In this document: piece after piece, positions 1 through 11,700 of the stretch
How positions within the stretch are numbered: position 1 is the first letter of the stretch
Layout: every line of letters starts with the position of its first letter
NCBI GenBank assembly: GCA_025642065.1
Contig: JAODUP010001144.1
Span: forward strand, 1 to 64,000
From: Paralvinella palmiformis
Lineage: Eukaryota; Annelida; Polychaeta; Terebellida; Alvinellidae
DNA: 64,000 nt
Reading direction: 5' to 3'
Translations under genes and position numbers: made by a program
Notes under the pieces: model-generated
What the model was told of the DNA's origin: nothing
The model's input: only the letters and a program-made list of their open reading frames with translations
The model's database searches: none

Positions 1-228
1 GGTTTTACTTAAGTCGACAGATGTATATGATGTGTAGAGGATATGGAGACTGTTTGTGCGTCGGTTAGCTAACAAATAAAATACAAATGTTTGATGGATA
101 TATAGCTATATATTCTAACGTATTATTTAATGAAGGTGATGTTATCTTGTTGCTGAAACAACAGTGTCGATGATCAGTTATCGTACGAAACAAGGACAAA
201 TGCACAACAACACATATATAGCACGCAT

Positions 229-294
<66 letters not shown>

Positions 295-640
295 GGACGT
301 CCATATAACAACAACCACACACAAACACACACATCCATATATCTCCATTTAGTCAGCTTGAGATTCAATGTGAATGTGAATTAATCCAACAATCGCCCGA
401 CTTTAATACATGATGCATGGTAAGATAGTACACGACTCAATATGGAAAGTCTGAACTATGATGTCATTAACCTCAACAACCAGCCACAGGTTGTATTCAT
501 CATTAGTGATTTTTATGCTCCTGACATATGATTAATCTGTGCATGGGTGTGTGGGTGTGTGTGTGTGGGTGGTTGCACGTGTGCGTGTGCGTGCTCTATG
601 TTAACACTATGTTTTAATGGTGGCTTTCTCTAATAATAAT
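1..640. other. Unassigned AT-rich DNA with microsatellites
   Basis: No coding signal or recognisable element. It contains one long (AT)n run and a GT-rich tract at about 541-595. The open frames here are translations of the dinucleotide repeats. Confidence 0.7.
233..291. repeat. (AT)n microsatellite
   Basis: Uninterrupted AT dinucleotides, roughly 29 units. Confidence 0.97.
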
Positions 641-648
641 CATTTCCT

Positions 649-1075
649 TCAGCCTTGGTCAGTCCACTGCAAGACCAAAGCCTTAGCATATCGCTTCCAA
701 TGGTCTCGGTTTCTTGCTCTCGTGTACCAGTTCACATTTCCCCAGTACTGTTGTAGTTCATATCTCCACATTTTTCGCTGCCTTTTTTTCCCACCCATGG
801 GTGTCCAAACTGTCAATGCTGCACTCAATCTATTTTCAGTTCTGCGGTTGATGAGACCTGCCCATGTCCATTTGCTGTTCTTAATAACTTTTGTAATGTC
901 CATGACTTTACCTTGGCCCCCAACCCACTTGTTAGATTTCTGATCTTCATAAGTGATATTGACAATGTTTAATTCCATGTTGTGTTGGGCTGCAAACAAT
1001 TTCATTTCCATTTTTATTGTTTTTAGTGTCCAAGTATTTGCTCCATATGTCATGGCTGGAAGGATGCACTGGTTC
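649..1075 (-). pseudogene. RTE-clade LINE, ORF2 C-terminal fragment
   Basis: A 134-codon frame runs open from 1053 to its own stop at 649, and homology continues upstream to about 1075. The protein shows the hallmark order of the RTE-clade reverse transcriptase C-terminus: YGANTWTL, AAQHNMELNIVNITYEDQ, KWVGGQGKVMDI, KWTWAGLINRR, then KRYAKALVLQWTDQG just before the stop. In a full element this follows the catalytic reverse transcriptase domain and acts in target-primed reverse transcription at the nicked chromosomal site. Only this tail is present, so it cannot work alone. It abuts, head to head, an opposite-strand piece of the same kind of element starting near 1076. A close relative of its 3' end lies at 28378-28500. 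Family assignment rests on these motifs; the species-level subfamily is unknown. Confidence 0.85.
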
Positions 1076-1400
1076 TAGAAGCACTGCACGAAAAGGGAAT
1101 CAACAGCCACTACATCAAATTAATAAGAGACATCTACACATATAACTTCACAACAGTTTATTTGCACACAGGTAGCAACAAAATAAAGACAAAGAAGGGG
1201 GTTCGACAAGGAGACACCATGTCACCAACGTAATCCACAGGTTGCTTGGCGACATTTTTAGGGCTATAGACTAGACAAAAACAAGGTATCAATATTAATG
1301 GAGAGAATCTCAAACATCTACGATTTGTAGATGATATTACAATAATAGGATACGCTATAACGGACATTGAAATAATGCTTCAAGAGCTGTGAATAAGTTG
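1076..1400 (+). pseudogene. RTE-clade LINE, reverse transcriptase core fragment
   Basis: Translation on the plus strand gives VLEALHEKGINSHYIKLIRD, then LHTGSNKIKTKKGVRQGDTM, then GININGENLKHLRFVDDI. This matches the central palm region of RTE reverse transcriptases. The catalytic box reads FVDD (1324-1335) where the family normally has FADD. Stop codons follow GDTMSPT and interrupt the segment before GININGEN, so the copy is dead. It begins where the minus-strand C-terminal RTE fragment ends (about 1072), so the two pieces are inverted relative to each other and cannot come from one collinear insertion without rearrangement. Confidence 0.8.
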
Positions 1401-1640
1401 GTTCCTACATGTAATGAGTTTAATTAAATTATCGGAAACAGTGGCAAACTCTTTAATGGCTTTGGCATACTGTACGAATCGGGAATGGGTATGTGCATGG
1501 CTACATCCGAGATGATTAAGAAATATACACATTTTGAAAACAAATGGACCATAAATATAATTACGGTTACAGTTACATTTTCTATTATTTATCATCCCCA
1601 TCTTTCTTAACAAAATGGTTTTAAAAGTCATTAGTCTTTG
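1401..1640. other. Unassigned sequence between RTE fragments
   Basis: No convincing homology. It may be eroded RTE sequence following the FVDD box, but no further motif is readable. Confidence 0.4.
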
Positions 1641-1765
1641 ATGAATGGTCTAAATACTTAGATAACCTAGGCATTGTACAATATGGTACTATAATAGGTG
1701 GTGACCTAAATGTCTATGTGGATGCTAAGTCTGATGTCGACATGCTACCCCTTGCTTAAAAATGG
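1641..1765 (+). pseudogene. Possible RTE endonuclease fragment
   Basis: The translation includes EWSKYLDNLG and TIIGGDLNVYVDAKSD. The GGDLNxxV core resembles the GDLN motif of the apurinic-type endonuclease of RTE LINEs. The fragment is about 40 codons long and lies downstream of the reverse transcriptase fragment, an order opposite to that in an intact element, so it would be a separate or rearranged piece. It could also be a chance match. Confidence 0.4.
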
Positions 1766-1844
1766 TAACGTTGAAACCCGAAGCTTCTTGTGACCTTAGT
1801 TAGCTGAGATATGCTAAGAAAATGGGAGGATAAGTGTCTTATAA

Positions 1845-1901
1845 CACATACACACACACATACGCACACACATCACACGCACACACACACACACACATAC
1901 A

Positions 1902-1967
<66 letters not shown>
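1845..1967. repeat. (CA)n-(TA)n compound microsatellite
   Basis: Imperfect CA repeats to about 1905, followed directly by a pure TA run. Confidence 0.95.
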
Positions 1968-1970
<3 letters not shown>

Positions 1971-2281
1971 CCCTTTTGTGCACAAGCGGTTGTGTATCTG
2001 ACACATATTCGGAAACCTGTCTACACGTCAATCATCATATTCTACGGATGTATAGTCCTTTTTCCACATCACCATCATTCTTTAGATTAATAGACATAGC
2101 TGCAAGTAGTTTTCATATTCATTGGCGTTATCTAAGATGAAGCATAATATTATGTTTGCTTAGAATCACTAGTCATAGGATTAAGACGATTATAAAGGTT
2201 ATATTTATAGCAATATCCTTAGGCTGCAGGCCTATAACTAATTATCTCGATTTAACGGAAAATATGATTAGTATTAACTAA

Positions 2282-2282
<1 letters not shown>
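1968..2282. other. Unassigned sequence
   Basis: Nothing recognisable between two microsatellites. Confidence 0.5.
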
Positions 2283-2333
<51 letters not shown>

Positions 2334-2342
2334 GTGTGTTAG
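2283..2342. repeat. (GT)n microsatellite
   Basis: GT dinucleotides with one GC interruption. On the minus strand it lies just past the 3' end of the CR1/L2-like LINE. Confidence 0.95.
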
Positions 2343-2539
2343 AGAGCGTGTGTTTTCTAAATTGGCACACAAATAATAATAAACTGGAGCTTTTTAATAA
2401 ATGGGCAATTTATTACTTCAGTTTACTTAGGTAGATATTGGACGTAGGTTGATTTGGGCTGTTAGTTCAAAATTAGCTTTGTGACCCTATCTCAGAGCTA
2501 ATATTCGAAAATCAGACCCTGATATCTCCAGTGTTTATC

Positions 2540-5045
2540 TAGTCTACTCTCAAAAGATTATATTACTAGGAGCCTCCATCATGTTATCAGGCAAACTGTT
2601 CCAGGAACGTGTTATCCTTTCTCTGAAGTAGTATTGTCTCAGTCGGGTCTTGTTATGGTTTCTTGGCAGCTTATAACTATACACTTTTATTTGATAGAAA
2701 CCCTTTTCTCCTGTAACTATTGCTGGTATCACTTGCTCATCATGTGCCCCAGAAACCATCTTAAACATGTCAATCATATCTCCTCTTAGGCGTCTATACA
2801 CCAAAGTTGGTAGATTTAAATATTTCAGCCTCTCTGAGTAATTGAGATCTTCTAGACCTGGAACCAACTTTGTTGCTCGCCTCTAAATATTCTCAAAGGT
2901 TATTATGTCCTTTTTCTTCTTGGCATCCACATGGAGTTGCAGTATTCTAGATGTGGTCTGACTGTTGTTTTCTACAATCTTGTGAAAGTTTCTGTATCAA
3001 GGTATATAAAGGATCTTCTTATTAACTCCATCATCTGATTTGCCTTACCAATTCTTTCTATTATATGGCGTTCGAAACTAAGATTACAGTCCCTTTTTTC
3101 CTTTTCAACCTGATCTAGTATGTGATATGTGTATGTATTATTTCCAACCTGTTTTCTCATGGTATGTTATTTCTGATCCTGTTTCTTCTTTCTTGAGATG
3201 GTCACCACCTTGTATTTGTCTGGGTAGAATCGCAAAAGCCACATATTTGATCACCCTTGTCGTCTGCAAATATAAATACTTCCTAGGTCATGTTGTCAGG
3301 GAGATCATTTATGTACAGGACAAATACAATTGGTCCTAGAATAACACTCCAATGGGGGATCCCACTAAGGACATGTTGTAAACTGTCCTTTACCCAACAC
3401 TCGCTGTCTTCTATTTAACAAAAATGATGTTATCCATCTGACTATCTCTCTAGACATACCATATGATCTAAGTTTGCCATTGAGCCGTTTATGTGGAACC
3501 GTGTCAAATGTTTTCATGAAGTTAAAATATATTACATTTAACTCCCCTTCTCTATCCGGAATCTAAAACTTTAGTAGTTGTTAAGCGGTTGATCTACCTC
3601 TTATAAACCCATATTGCCTATTACTGAGCAGATTATTTATCTTCACACAAGCTATCATAACATCCCTTACAAATTATTCAATACTATTACAGGCTATGCT
3701 TCTAAGACTGACTGATCTATAGTTACATGCTAGCGTCTTATTACCCTTCTTAAAAATTGCAGGGATATGGGCTTGTTTCCATTCCTTCGGCATCGATCAC
3801 CTTTTTAAGGTTGAGTTGTATATTATTTCCAGTGCCATGCGAAATTGCTCTGCTGTTTCTTTCAGAGGTCTTTGGTGCATTGCATCTGGGTCTGTCGACT
3901 TATCTATTTTCAAGTTCGTTAGTTTCTTGTCAACATCTTTCTTAATAATTTGTAAATCTTCCAGCTTGGAGTCCACAACCTTGTTTTCCAGTTTTGGTAT
4001 ATCATTATCCAGTTACTTGGTGAATAAACTGCTGAAGAAGTTGGAGAGAACTTACGCTTTTACCTGGTCTGTTTTGGTTAGAATATCTTTATTTCCATCT
4101 GACTGAATAATTAGATCTGAAACTCCAGTTCTGGTTTTCAATTTTCCTTTCACATAGTTCCAGAATTGCCTTGGCTTTAACTTTGCCTGTCTCTAGATAT
4201 CTTTTTCCAAATTTATATGTAACGTGTGTGTCATAGCTCCTACTTTATTTCTCTGACGGGTATATTCTTTATATTTCTCTGGATATCTTGTCTCCATATA
4301 TCGTTGCCATAAGCGGTGGTTTATTTTATTGCTTGAAATGTATTTTTATCTATTGGGATGCCGTGCCTCTTTTGTACTTTGGTTTATTTCCTTGCTAAGT
4401 ATTTGTTTTTTCTTCTGTGCCTCCATTAGGATTTCTTTGATGATTTTCCATTGTGTCAGGTTATTAACCAACTAATTGACAGTCCTGAATCATAATAGAA
4501 CATAGTATAGGGATTGTCTGAAGTTTCTGTTCAACAATTGAAATTGAAGACCAAACAACAATGCTCGCTCTTGCCAAGTGATGAATGGCGCTGTAGATTT
4601 GATAGCATGTCCTCTTCATTTGTTAGAATCAGATCAAGTAGGTTTGGTTTATTTGTTCCGCTCCATCTGGTCTCTTTTGTTACGTGTTGGAACCAATACC
4701 CATCTCTTATAGTCTTCTTCATCTGTGCTCTATCCCCCTGTTTCCCATGTATTCCAATCAACATTTGGGTAGTAGAAATCCCCTACTATCAGTGCACCGG
4801 TGCTACTTGGTTGGCTTGCTTCTCGCATTAGATTTTAGAGCCTTTCATTTTCAAATGATCACTTAGGGATCTCTATGTATAGCTCTGCCGGAGTGATCTG
4901 GTATCTTGCATTTGTATGTTTGTCTGCTGTGATAAGTATCATGTGTGGTTTGTTCTGTGCTTGATTTATTTTATTTCTTCGTGCAGCCATTTTGTTTGTC
5001 AATGTGTTTGCATGCGTGTTATTGTCGTAACATGGAACACTCATA
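2540..5045 (-). pseudogene. CR1/L2-like LINE ORF2 (endonuclease plus reverse transcriptase), degenerate
   Basis: Minus-strand motifs in order: an endonuclease start with TNKMAARRNKINQAQ and KPHMILITADK (near 5000-4930), LIVGDFYYPNVDWNTWE, PNLLDLILTNEEDML (near 4640), a linker with SDGNKDILTKTDQVKA, VPHKRLNGKLRSYGMS, LGPIVFVLYINDLPDNMT, the catalytic FADD box (3259-3270), HLEYCNSMWMP, and finally LPTLVYRRLRGDMIDMFKMV with RITRSWNSLPDNMMEAP (2867-2550). The encoded enzyme would nick DNA and reverse transcribe the element RNA. The endonuclease between AELYIEIPK and NERL appears shortened compared with the family. In-frame stops and frameshifts occur throughout, so no functional protein is made. 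The longest uninterrupted pieces are about 100 codons. Confidence 0.88.
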
Positions 5046-5094
5046 TGAACCGAACATTCAGTCGAGACGGCCGCTCTAATGAACAATTCATTTA

Positions 5095-5165
5095 TCATTC
5101 GTACAATAATATCGTACAATGTAAAGGTGTTGCAATACTCCGAAATGAAGAGAATGCGCCACATG
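5095..5165 (+). repeat. Extra copy of the L1/Tx1 endonuclease start
   Basis: Sequence from about 5107 (beginning aatatcgtacaatgtaaagg) is repeated at about 5435, with a matching gaaatgaagaga downstream of each. Both encode the SYNVKG-type beginning of the endonuclease. The spacing is about 328 bp. Either two 5'-truncated copies are stacked or the 5' end was locally duplicated. Confidence 0.75.
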
Positions 5166-5419
5166 ACCAGCCCTTAACTTGGCACTTTTGTCATGCACAA
5201 GAAACGTTAATAATACTGTACAGTATTAGCAGTGTTTTATTTAAAATCAACTACTTGCACTTGTTAAAGTATTTTACACCACATATGTTACTTAACAACA
5301 CTAATTCATTTCTAATATATCGCAGCGAATACATACAAAATAAGAACAAGTACACTATGCATATGCATGATAATTACACATATGGTTTGAAAAGGAATAA
5401 AAAAAACTACAAATATACC

Positions 5420-8400
5420 ATGGATACACCGATAATATCGTACAATGTAAAGGGGTCGCAATCTTCTGAAATGAAGAGAAATAAATTGTACCATTACTTG
5501 AAATTAAAACGAATAAATATAGCATTGTTACAGGAAACCCACAGTAAGTTAGAAGATACAAACTTTGGAATCGTGAATGGGGTGGTGAAATAGTACTTTC
5601 TCAAGGGTCACGCTCTCTAGGATAATTGGATTTAACAATTCATGATAAATTTATAGACCAACAAGGTAGATTTGTCATAATAAATGTAACCATTAATGAT
5701 GTAAATCTAACTCTAGCAGATATATACAGACCAAATAATGACAATGACCGGTTTTCTTATGAATGGTTTTGAAAACATTGAATTAATAGGTATATATAAC
5801 ATAATCACATGAGGAGATTTTAATTGTATCCTGGACAATACTAAGGATAAACGAGGTGGACGACCCACCCATGCACATAAAAACACTCAGCAACTATTTA
5901 CATTGACGAAACAAACCTGGTGGATATTTGGCGAGGACAGTATTTATTCTCCAGAATATTTATTTTCTTGTATCATTTGGCTTAAGCTCGTTGGTAGCCG
6001 AAATGACCATTTAATTAGAAGAATTTAAAAGGGGTAATGGTTTCTGGAAATTAAACTGCATTTTGCTAAAAGATCGAGATTATGTAGACTTAATTAAAAA
6101 TACAGTTATTGATACAGTTACTAACAATAGGAATCTTGACGATGTTTTATTATGGGAAATGATAAAAAATGCAAATGAGAGGAAACTCAATAAAATATTC
6201 ATCTAAGAAGAAAAGAAGCAGTAACAATATATTGTCAGCACTTCGGAAAAGGCTGAAAAGGCTAAAAGACAATTTTGATGAAGACCCAAATTTCGAAAAC
6301 GACATAAACTTAATAAATGGAGATATTGAACAAATTTTTGAAAACCAAATAAAAGGCGCACAAATTAGAGCTAAATTGAACTGGTTAGATGAAGCTGAAA
6401 GACCAACAAAGGTTTTCCTTAATTTTGAAAAACAAAATGCCAATAAGAAACATATAAAAGGGATTATTACACAAGAATGTAACACTATTTTCGGAAAGGA
6501 AAATGTACTATTAGAATTAGAATCATTTTACAAATTATTGTACAGCACCAATAGAAAACATGGAGTACTTACAAATTTTAGTAATACATTGGGATATTTA
6601 ATTATGCCGAAATTTTCAAATACCGAAAGGGGTGAATGTGAGGGAATTTTAAAGGAAAGACAACTTCTAGCAGCATTAAAAACAACAAAGCAAAATAAAA
6701 GTCTGGGGAATGATGGATTGCCATTGGAATTCTACAAAGTATTTTGGAACGACATAAAACAATACTTAATCAATGCATCAAATGCTAGCTATAAGAATGG
6801 GAAATTATCGATAACACAAAAATGGGGGGTCATACCATATTACCTAAGAAATATCGGAACATTCTGGAACTAAAATCACGGAAACCCATAACACTGTTAA
6901 ACCAAGATAGTAAATTAGCAACAAAGGCAATTGCATCGAGAATATGTAAATACTTATCTAATATTATTCAACCTGATCAAACTGGATTTATAAAAGGACG
7001 TTATATAGGGGGAATATTTTTAAGATACTCAATATATTTGAACATATAGATGAAGAAGATATAACACGCCATTGATTAATATATATTTTGAGAAAGCTTT
7101 CGATAATTTATAATGGGATTTTATTGACTACTGCTTAAAAAGTTTCAATTATGGGGATTCTATTAGACAATGGACTAGGACGTTCTACACAGATGTAGAA
7201 TATTGCGTTCTTAATAACGGTTGGATAACATCACTATTTAAACTATCTAAAGGAGCAAGGCAAGGATGTTCTTTATCCCCGCATATTTTTATTATTTGTG
7301 CAGAAAGTTTAGCTTGTTCGATAAGTCAAAATCAAGATATAGAAGACTTAAATATCAATGAAAATTATTATTTAATAAATCAATATGCCGATGATACAAA
7401 TATCTTCATAACATACCCTGAAGATAATCTACGTAAAATCATTAATTCTTTTAGAACATATCAAACACTTTCCGGTTTAAAAGTGAACTTGGATAAAACT
7501 GAAATTATACCATTAGGACCAATGAAACAACACTGTAATGTACTTTTGAAAGACGAACAATGAAAATGGACTACAGATCCAATAAAATGCCTAGGAATCA
7601 TTATATGCACAGATAAAGATCGACTGATTGAACTTAATTATACACCACTCATAACCAAAATGAATACAATTATCCAATTTTGGAACAAGTAACGCATGCC
7701 AATGTTTGGCAAAGTAGTAATAATCAATAACCTTTTCATCTCACAACTAGTCTACCTCATGTCCGTCTTACTAACACCACCGACCCAAACAATGAAGCAA
7801 ATAGATGCACAATTATATACATTTCTTTGGAGCAACAAAACCGAACACATTAAAATAAATATTTTGCAGAACACAATGCCAGATATTACATTAAAAGATA
7901 AAGGATTAAAGATAAGCTGGGTAAAGAGTCAAATTATTTAGCAGAATATACATATAAATCAACTTGGATAACTAATATTGACATATGGAAAAAACCTAAC
8001 CAATTCAACCGAGATATATTCAGTGCGTGGGCCTACTATACACACAATACACCAGAGACAGCATTATATACCATTCCCATATTATAATTGATGGAAAGCC
8101 CCTTTTAATAACCGTATATACGCAGTAGGAATAAAAAATGTTAAACAATTACTTGATCAAAACAGAAATATTCTAAATTATCAATATTTTATCCATAAAT
8201 ATGGTAACAATATAAACTATCTGAATTATTTCAGTATTATAGATGCTATCCCTGCCTCATGGAAAGTTAGTCTACTCGAAAAATAACAATGATAAGGATA
8301 ATCACACTACATATACACATTCAATTGATAAAATAATTAACATACAAAGTAAAATATGTAAACTAGTATATACGGATATGCAAAAATCAATCGTACAATT

Positions 8401-8650
8401 GCCAATTAAAGTTTTTGATAAATGGAGAACGTATTTCGACGGTGAATTAACCATGGAAGATTGGTTAAATAATTTTAAGCTTATATTTAACTGCACTATA
8501 TTCGTAGAATTGCACTTCTTTCATTTCAAAATGCTGTATCAAATTTTGGCAAATAACGAGGCTCTTTATAAACGGACATTAATACAATCAGATTTATGCA
8601 GCTTTTACAATGAAGAATACGAAGTTTCCCAAAACATTTGGAAAGAACTG
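5420..8650 (+). pseudogene. L1/Tx1-clade ORF2 (endonuclease plus reverse transcriptase), degenerate
   Basis: The copy can be read from MDTPIISYNVKG (start codon 5420) to LYKRTLIQSDLC near 8600 across frame changes. The endonuclease part has SYNVKG, LLQETH, GDFNCILDNTKDKRGGR and NLVDIW. The reverse transcriptase part has RPTKVFLNFEKQN, GNDGLPLEFYKVFWNDIK, QPDQTGFIKGRYIGG, GARQGCSLSPHIFIICAESL, the catalytic YADD box (7384-7395), LSGLKVNLDKTEI and KCLGIII. This order and the GFIKGR and LSGLKVN motifs are typical of the L1 superfamily, Tx1-like branch. The longest open piece is 234 codons (6169-6873). Stops at several points, plus frame changes between 5590 and 6169 and between 7941 and 8243, make it inactive. 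The C-terminal zinc-knuckle region is cut by the CA repeat. Confidence 0.88.
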
Positions 8651-8654
8651 GAAA

Positions 8655-8783
<129 letters not shown>

Positions 8784-8859
8784 ATAACACACAACCATGT
8801 TCGTATACCGATAACACATCAAGATGTATCAATGTATCAATGTAAATGCAGCGTAACCA

Positions 8860-9645
8860 CTTCTAACCCAAGTTGCTTGTATTTTCATCTGCATCTCTTA
8901 ATTTGGCTGTGTTGCTGAAGATAGAGTTTTTTGTTGCTAGTGTATCTAGCTTAACCCGGATTGGTTTGTTCTTATCATCCTGCTTCTGTCCTAGCCTGGA
9001 CACGTGTAATATGTATTCTTCCTTAAATTCAGTCATTCCCATTTAATCTAAAAAAGTGTAAGTATGAATAATTATCTCCTCTGCGCTATACGCTATCATG
9101 TTGCTTTTTCTTGCTTCCTCATCTATAATGGTTTATTTTCCCATCTAGAGCTTCCAGTGATTTCTGTAGGGTGTCTTTTTTCACCCTTTGCCTTTTGTTC
9201 GAATCAGCCAATTCTACTTTCAAGTCGCCCAATTCCTTTGTTAATTTGTTAGATGATTCTGTTAAGTTTTTTTATCATATTTCATCCAGCTTCTGCACTT
9301 TGTCGTCAATTAGCTTAATCTTCTTGTCAAATGCCTGTGTATTTTGTTAATCATATGCAATATGTTGGTTGCGCCCTTGTTACATGATTTGCAATACTAG
9401 TTTATCTGTTGGGTGGCATTTTAATCCAACAATTCATAAACCTCTATGGCGACATTTTGCCAGATATCTCTTATTGGATAGCAGCGCTCGCATATGCCAC
9501 ATCTAAGTATCTTATCTGTGTAAGTAACTACTTCCTTACACTGTGGACATTTCGGCTGAGGCTTATCTAGGGTATTTTCCTTATCTACTAACTGTTTACA
9601 GCCCTTAGTACCATATCGTGTTATCTTACCTTGAATTGTTGACAT
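8860..9645 (-). pseudogene. CR1/L2-like LINE ORF1, degenerate and truncated
   Basis: The start codon is at 9645 and the first 74 codons are open. They encode a cysteine cluster, CPQCKEVV followed by CGICERCYPI, that resembles the PHD-like zinc finger found at the start of ORF1 in many CR1-group LINEs. After a stop at 9421 homology continues: IIHTYTFLD, then EYILHVSRLGQKQDDKNKPI and RVKLDTLATKNSIFSNTAKL (about 9050-8890), which matches the RNA-recognition-like domain of such ORF1 proteins. Reading is lost near 8865, where the L1/Tx1 element and its microsatellite tail intervene. The protein would bind element RNA; this copy cannot. Confidence 0.78.
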
Positions 9646-9653
9646 TGTTGTTT

Positions 9654-10055
9654 ACCCTACTTTTTGTTGTTGTTGTAATTCCTCCTCCTTATAGTTATAG
9701 ACTTATAGAGAACTAGCTGACAGCTGGAAAAAACCTCGGCCTTCTCCCTTTTCTATGACGTCAATGGTAACCACACTATTTGGTTGTTACCGAATTTGTT
9801 TTCTTTTTTTCTAAGTTAATTATCTAGACATCAATACCTTCAAGTTGCAGCTTTTTGTTTACCCTTCTTTGTTGTTGTTGTAGTTTCTCTTTCTTATAGA
9901 GATTCCCTCTGACAGCTGGAAAATAATTCGGCTTTGATCTTTTGCTATGGCGTCATATTCCGTAATATGGTAACCACAGACTTTCTTTGGTGCTGCATTT
10001 TGTCTAAGTTATCTATCTAGATATCGATACATTTCAGGCGCCACTTTTTTTTTTC
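9654..10055 (-). repeat. Two tandem 5' UTR monomers of the CR1/L2-like LINE
   Basis: Segments 9654-9857 and 9858-10055 align along their length. Shared landmarks are a stretch near ttgttgttgttgta, tctgacagctggaaaa or ctgacagctggaaaa, a gacgtca/ggcgtcat site, ggtaaccaca, and a stretch near ctaagtta-atctaga. They lie immediately upstream of ORF1 on the minus strand, the position of promoter monomers in some LINEs. The divergence suggests an old duplication. Confidence 0.75.
9756..9763. promoter_or_regulatory. CRE-like palindrome in the LINE 5' UTR monomer
   Basis: The sequence TGACGTCA is a perfect CREB/ATF-type palindrome. The matching place in the second monomer reads tggcgtcat, a decayed form. 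A CAGCTG E-box also sits in both monomers. A promoter role is inferred only from position upstream of ORF1. Confidence 0.4.
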
Positions 10056-10607
10056 CAAATCAATCTATGATCGCTCCTGCATATAATGTATCATCACTTC
10101 GAAGTCCTACCTTTGTTCTAGACAATAACGTTTATAAAGTAATAGTATTTAAACAGTGGTTTATAATTCCTTATTATATCACCATTTTTCGACTATAAGG
10201 TGTCATTTTGACAATGATAACTGCGATATTTATGGGAATCGTTTCACACAAAATGCCAAGGTTCCAATCAGTGTGGAAGCTTGAAAGGTAATAACTATTT
10301 TATTTATGTCGTAAAAAGGCAATTAACTCTGATATATGTCAAAGAAGTATTCCTTTCTCACAGGGGTTCGCACATAGTCCTTATCAAGAACAGCAATACA
10401 TACGAAGGGAATACATAATATACGTCCTATCAAATACATGTATTTTACCCAAACAGTGTGAACTTAAATATATATATATATTATTATATATAAAAATATA
10501 TATATATTATATATATAAAAATATATTTTCCACAGATTCGCACATAGTCCTTATCTAGAACAGAATAAATCGGAATACAGTAATAACTCCGATCATCAGA
10601 CCAATTG

Positions 10608-10613
<6 letters not shown>

Positions 10614-10682
<69 letters not shown>
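10614..10682. repeat. (TA)n microsatellite
   Basis: Pure TA run. Confidence 0.97.
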
Positions 10683-10687
<5 letters not shown>

Positions 10688-11550
10688 TTTGACATACATT
10701 ATATATGGTGTGTATATCTGAAGTCTTGAAACACTTATGGAATAGGAGTGATATCTGAGTAGTCGATGTTGGGTATATATAAGTCTATTTGGGCATATCC
10801 TATCGACACTTAGTTTATGACTGAAGGCATTGAATACCTAGAAAGGAGGCTTTTATTTAATGTGGCATTGATTAGCAACATTATATTTCACCTGATTGTT
10901 TGGGGATATATGTTAACTTACTTAAATGCAGTTCGATATTCCAAGAAGAACAGTTTATGATATTGATTTGAATGGTAAAATATCTTCATTTGATCAACAC
11001 CTGTAGGCTGATAGTTTAAAATTATTCCTGATGGCGTAGTAGGCCCAACACTGCACTAAAACCTGTAGAATATACTCTGTTGTGACAGATATGGAAGTAA
11101 CTCAGCGAGTCCTTTATTGTAATTTCAACCAGTGAGACAAGTTTTGGTTTATTCTAGAATGGAACAGTTGACTAGTGAATGTATTCCCATCACATAAATA
11201 TATTGTTCATTAAACTATTTCATATCGACATGTTTGAAATATACTGTCTGTACAGAGAGCTTTGATCAGTTAGTTGATGGAAACAATATGATAAGTATTT
11301 AACAAGTTGTGGTAACCCAAACATTAAACCAGATAAACATGTATACAAAGTTCGAATTTATTTGTTTAAAAAGATTTCTTATTTTGGAAGGAAAGCATTT
11401 TCTCTGAAATATGCCTGTTGTATGTTCTTCAGAACGGTTCAGATTTATTTGTTCTCTCTTCTTTATCAAGAACAAAAGATAAACACAAAATGTTCTCTCT
11501 TGTTTGGTTCTGAAAAAAAGATAAAGATAAAGATAAACACATACAAATAA

Positions 11551-11700
11551 ACACACACACACGCACATACAGACACAAACGCTCGCGCATGCACATACAC
11601 ACATGGACATACTCAAGTTCACATATACAGATGCAAACACGCGCAGTTTTTGTCGGACAGACGCACGAACGAATAAACGTATACACGCATTGACCCTCTG
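11551..11700. repeat. CA-rich imperfect repeat
   Basis: Interrupted CA and CG-containing dinucleotides. Confidence 0.85.

Noticed and set aside
65..368. Minus-strand frames encoding alternating Tyr-Ile
   Set aside because: They are translations of the (AT)n run at 233-291; similar frames recur at every TA or CA tract in the window.
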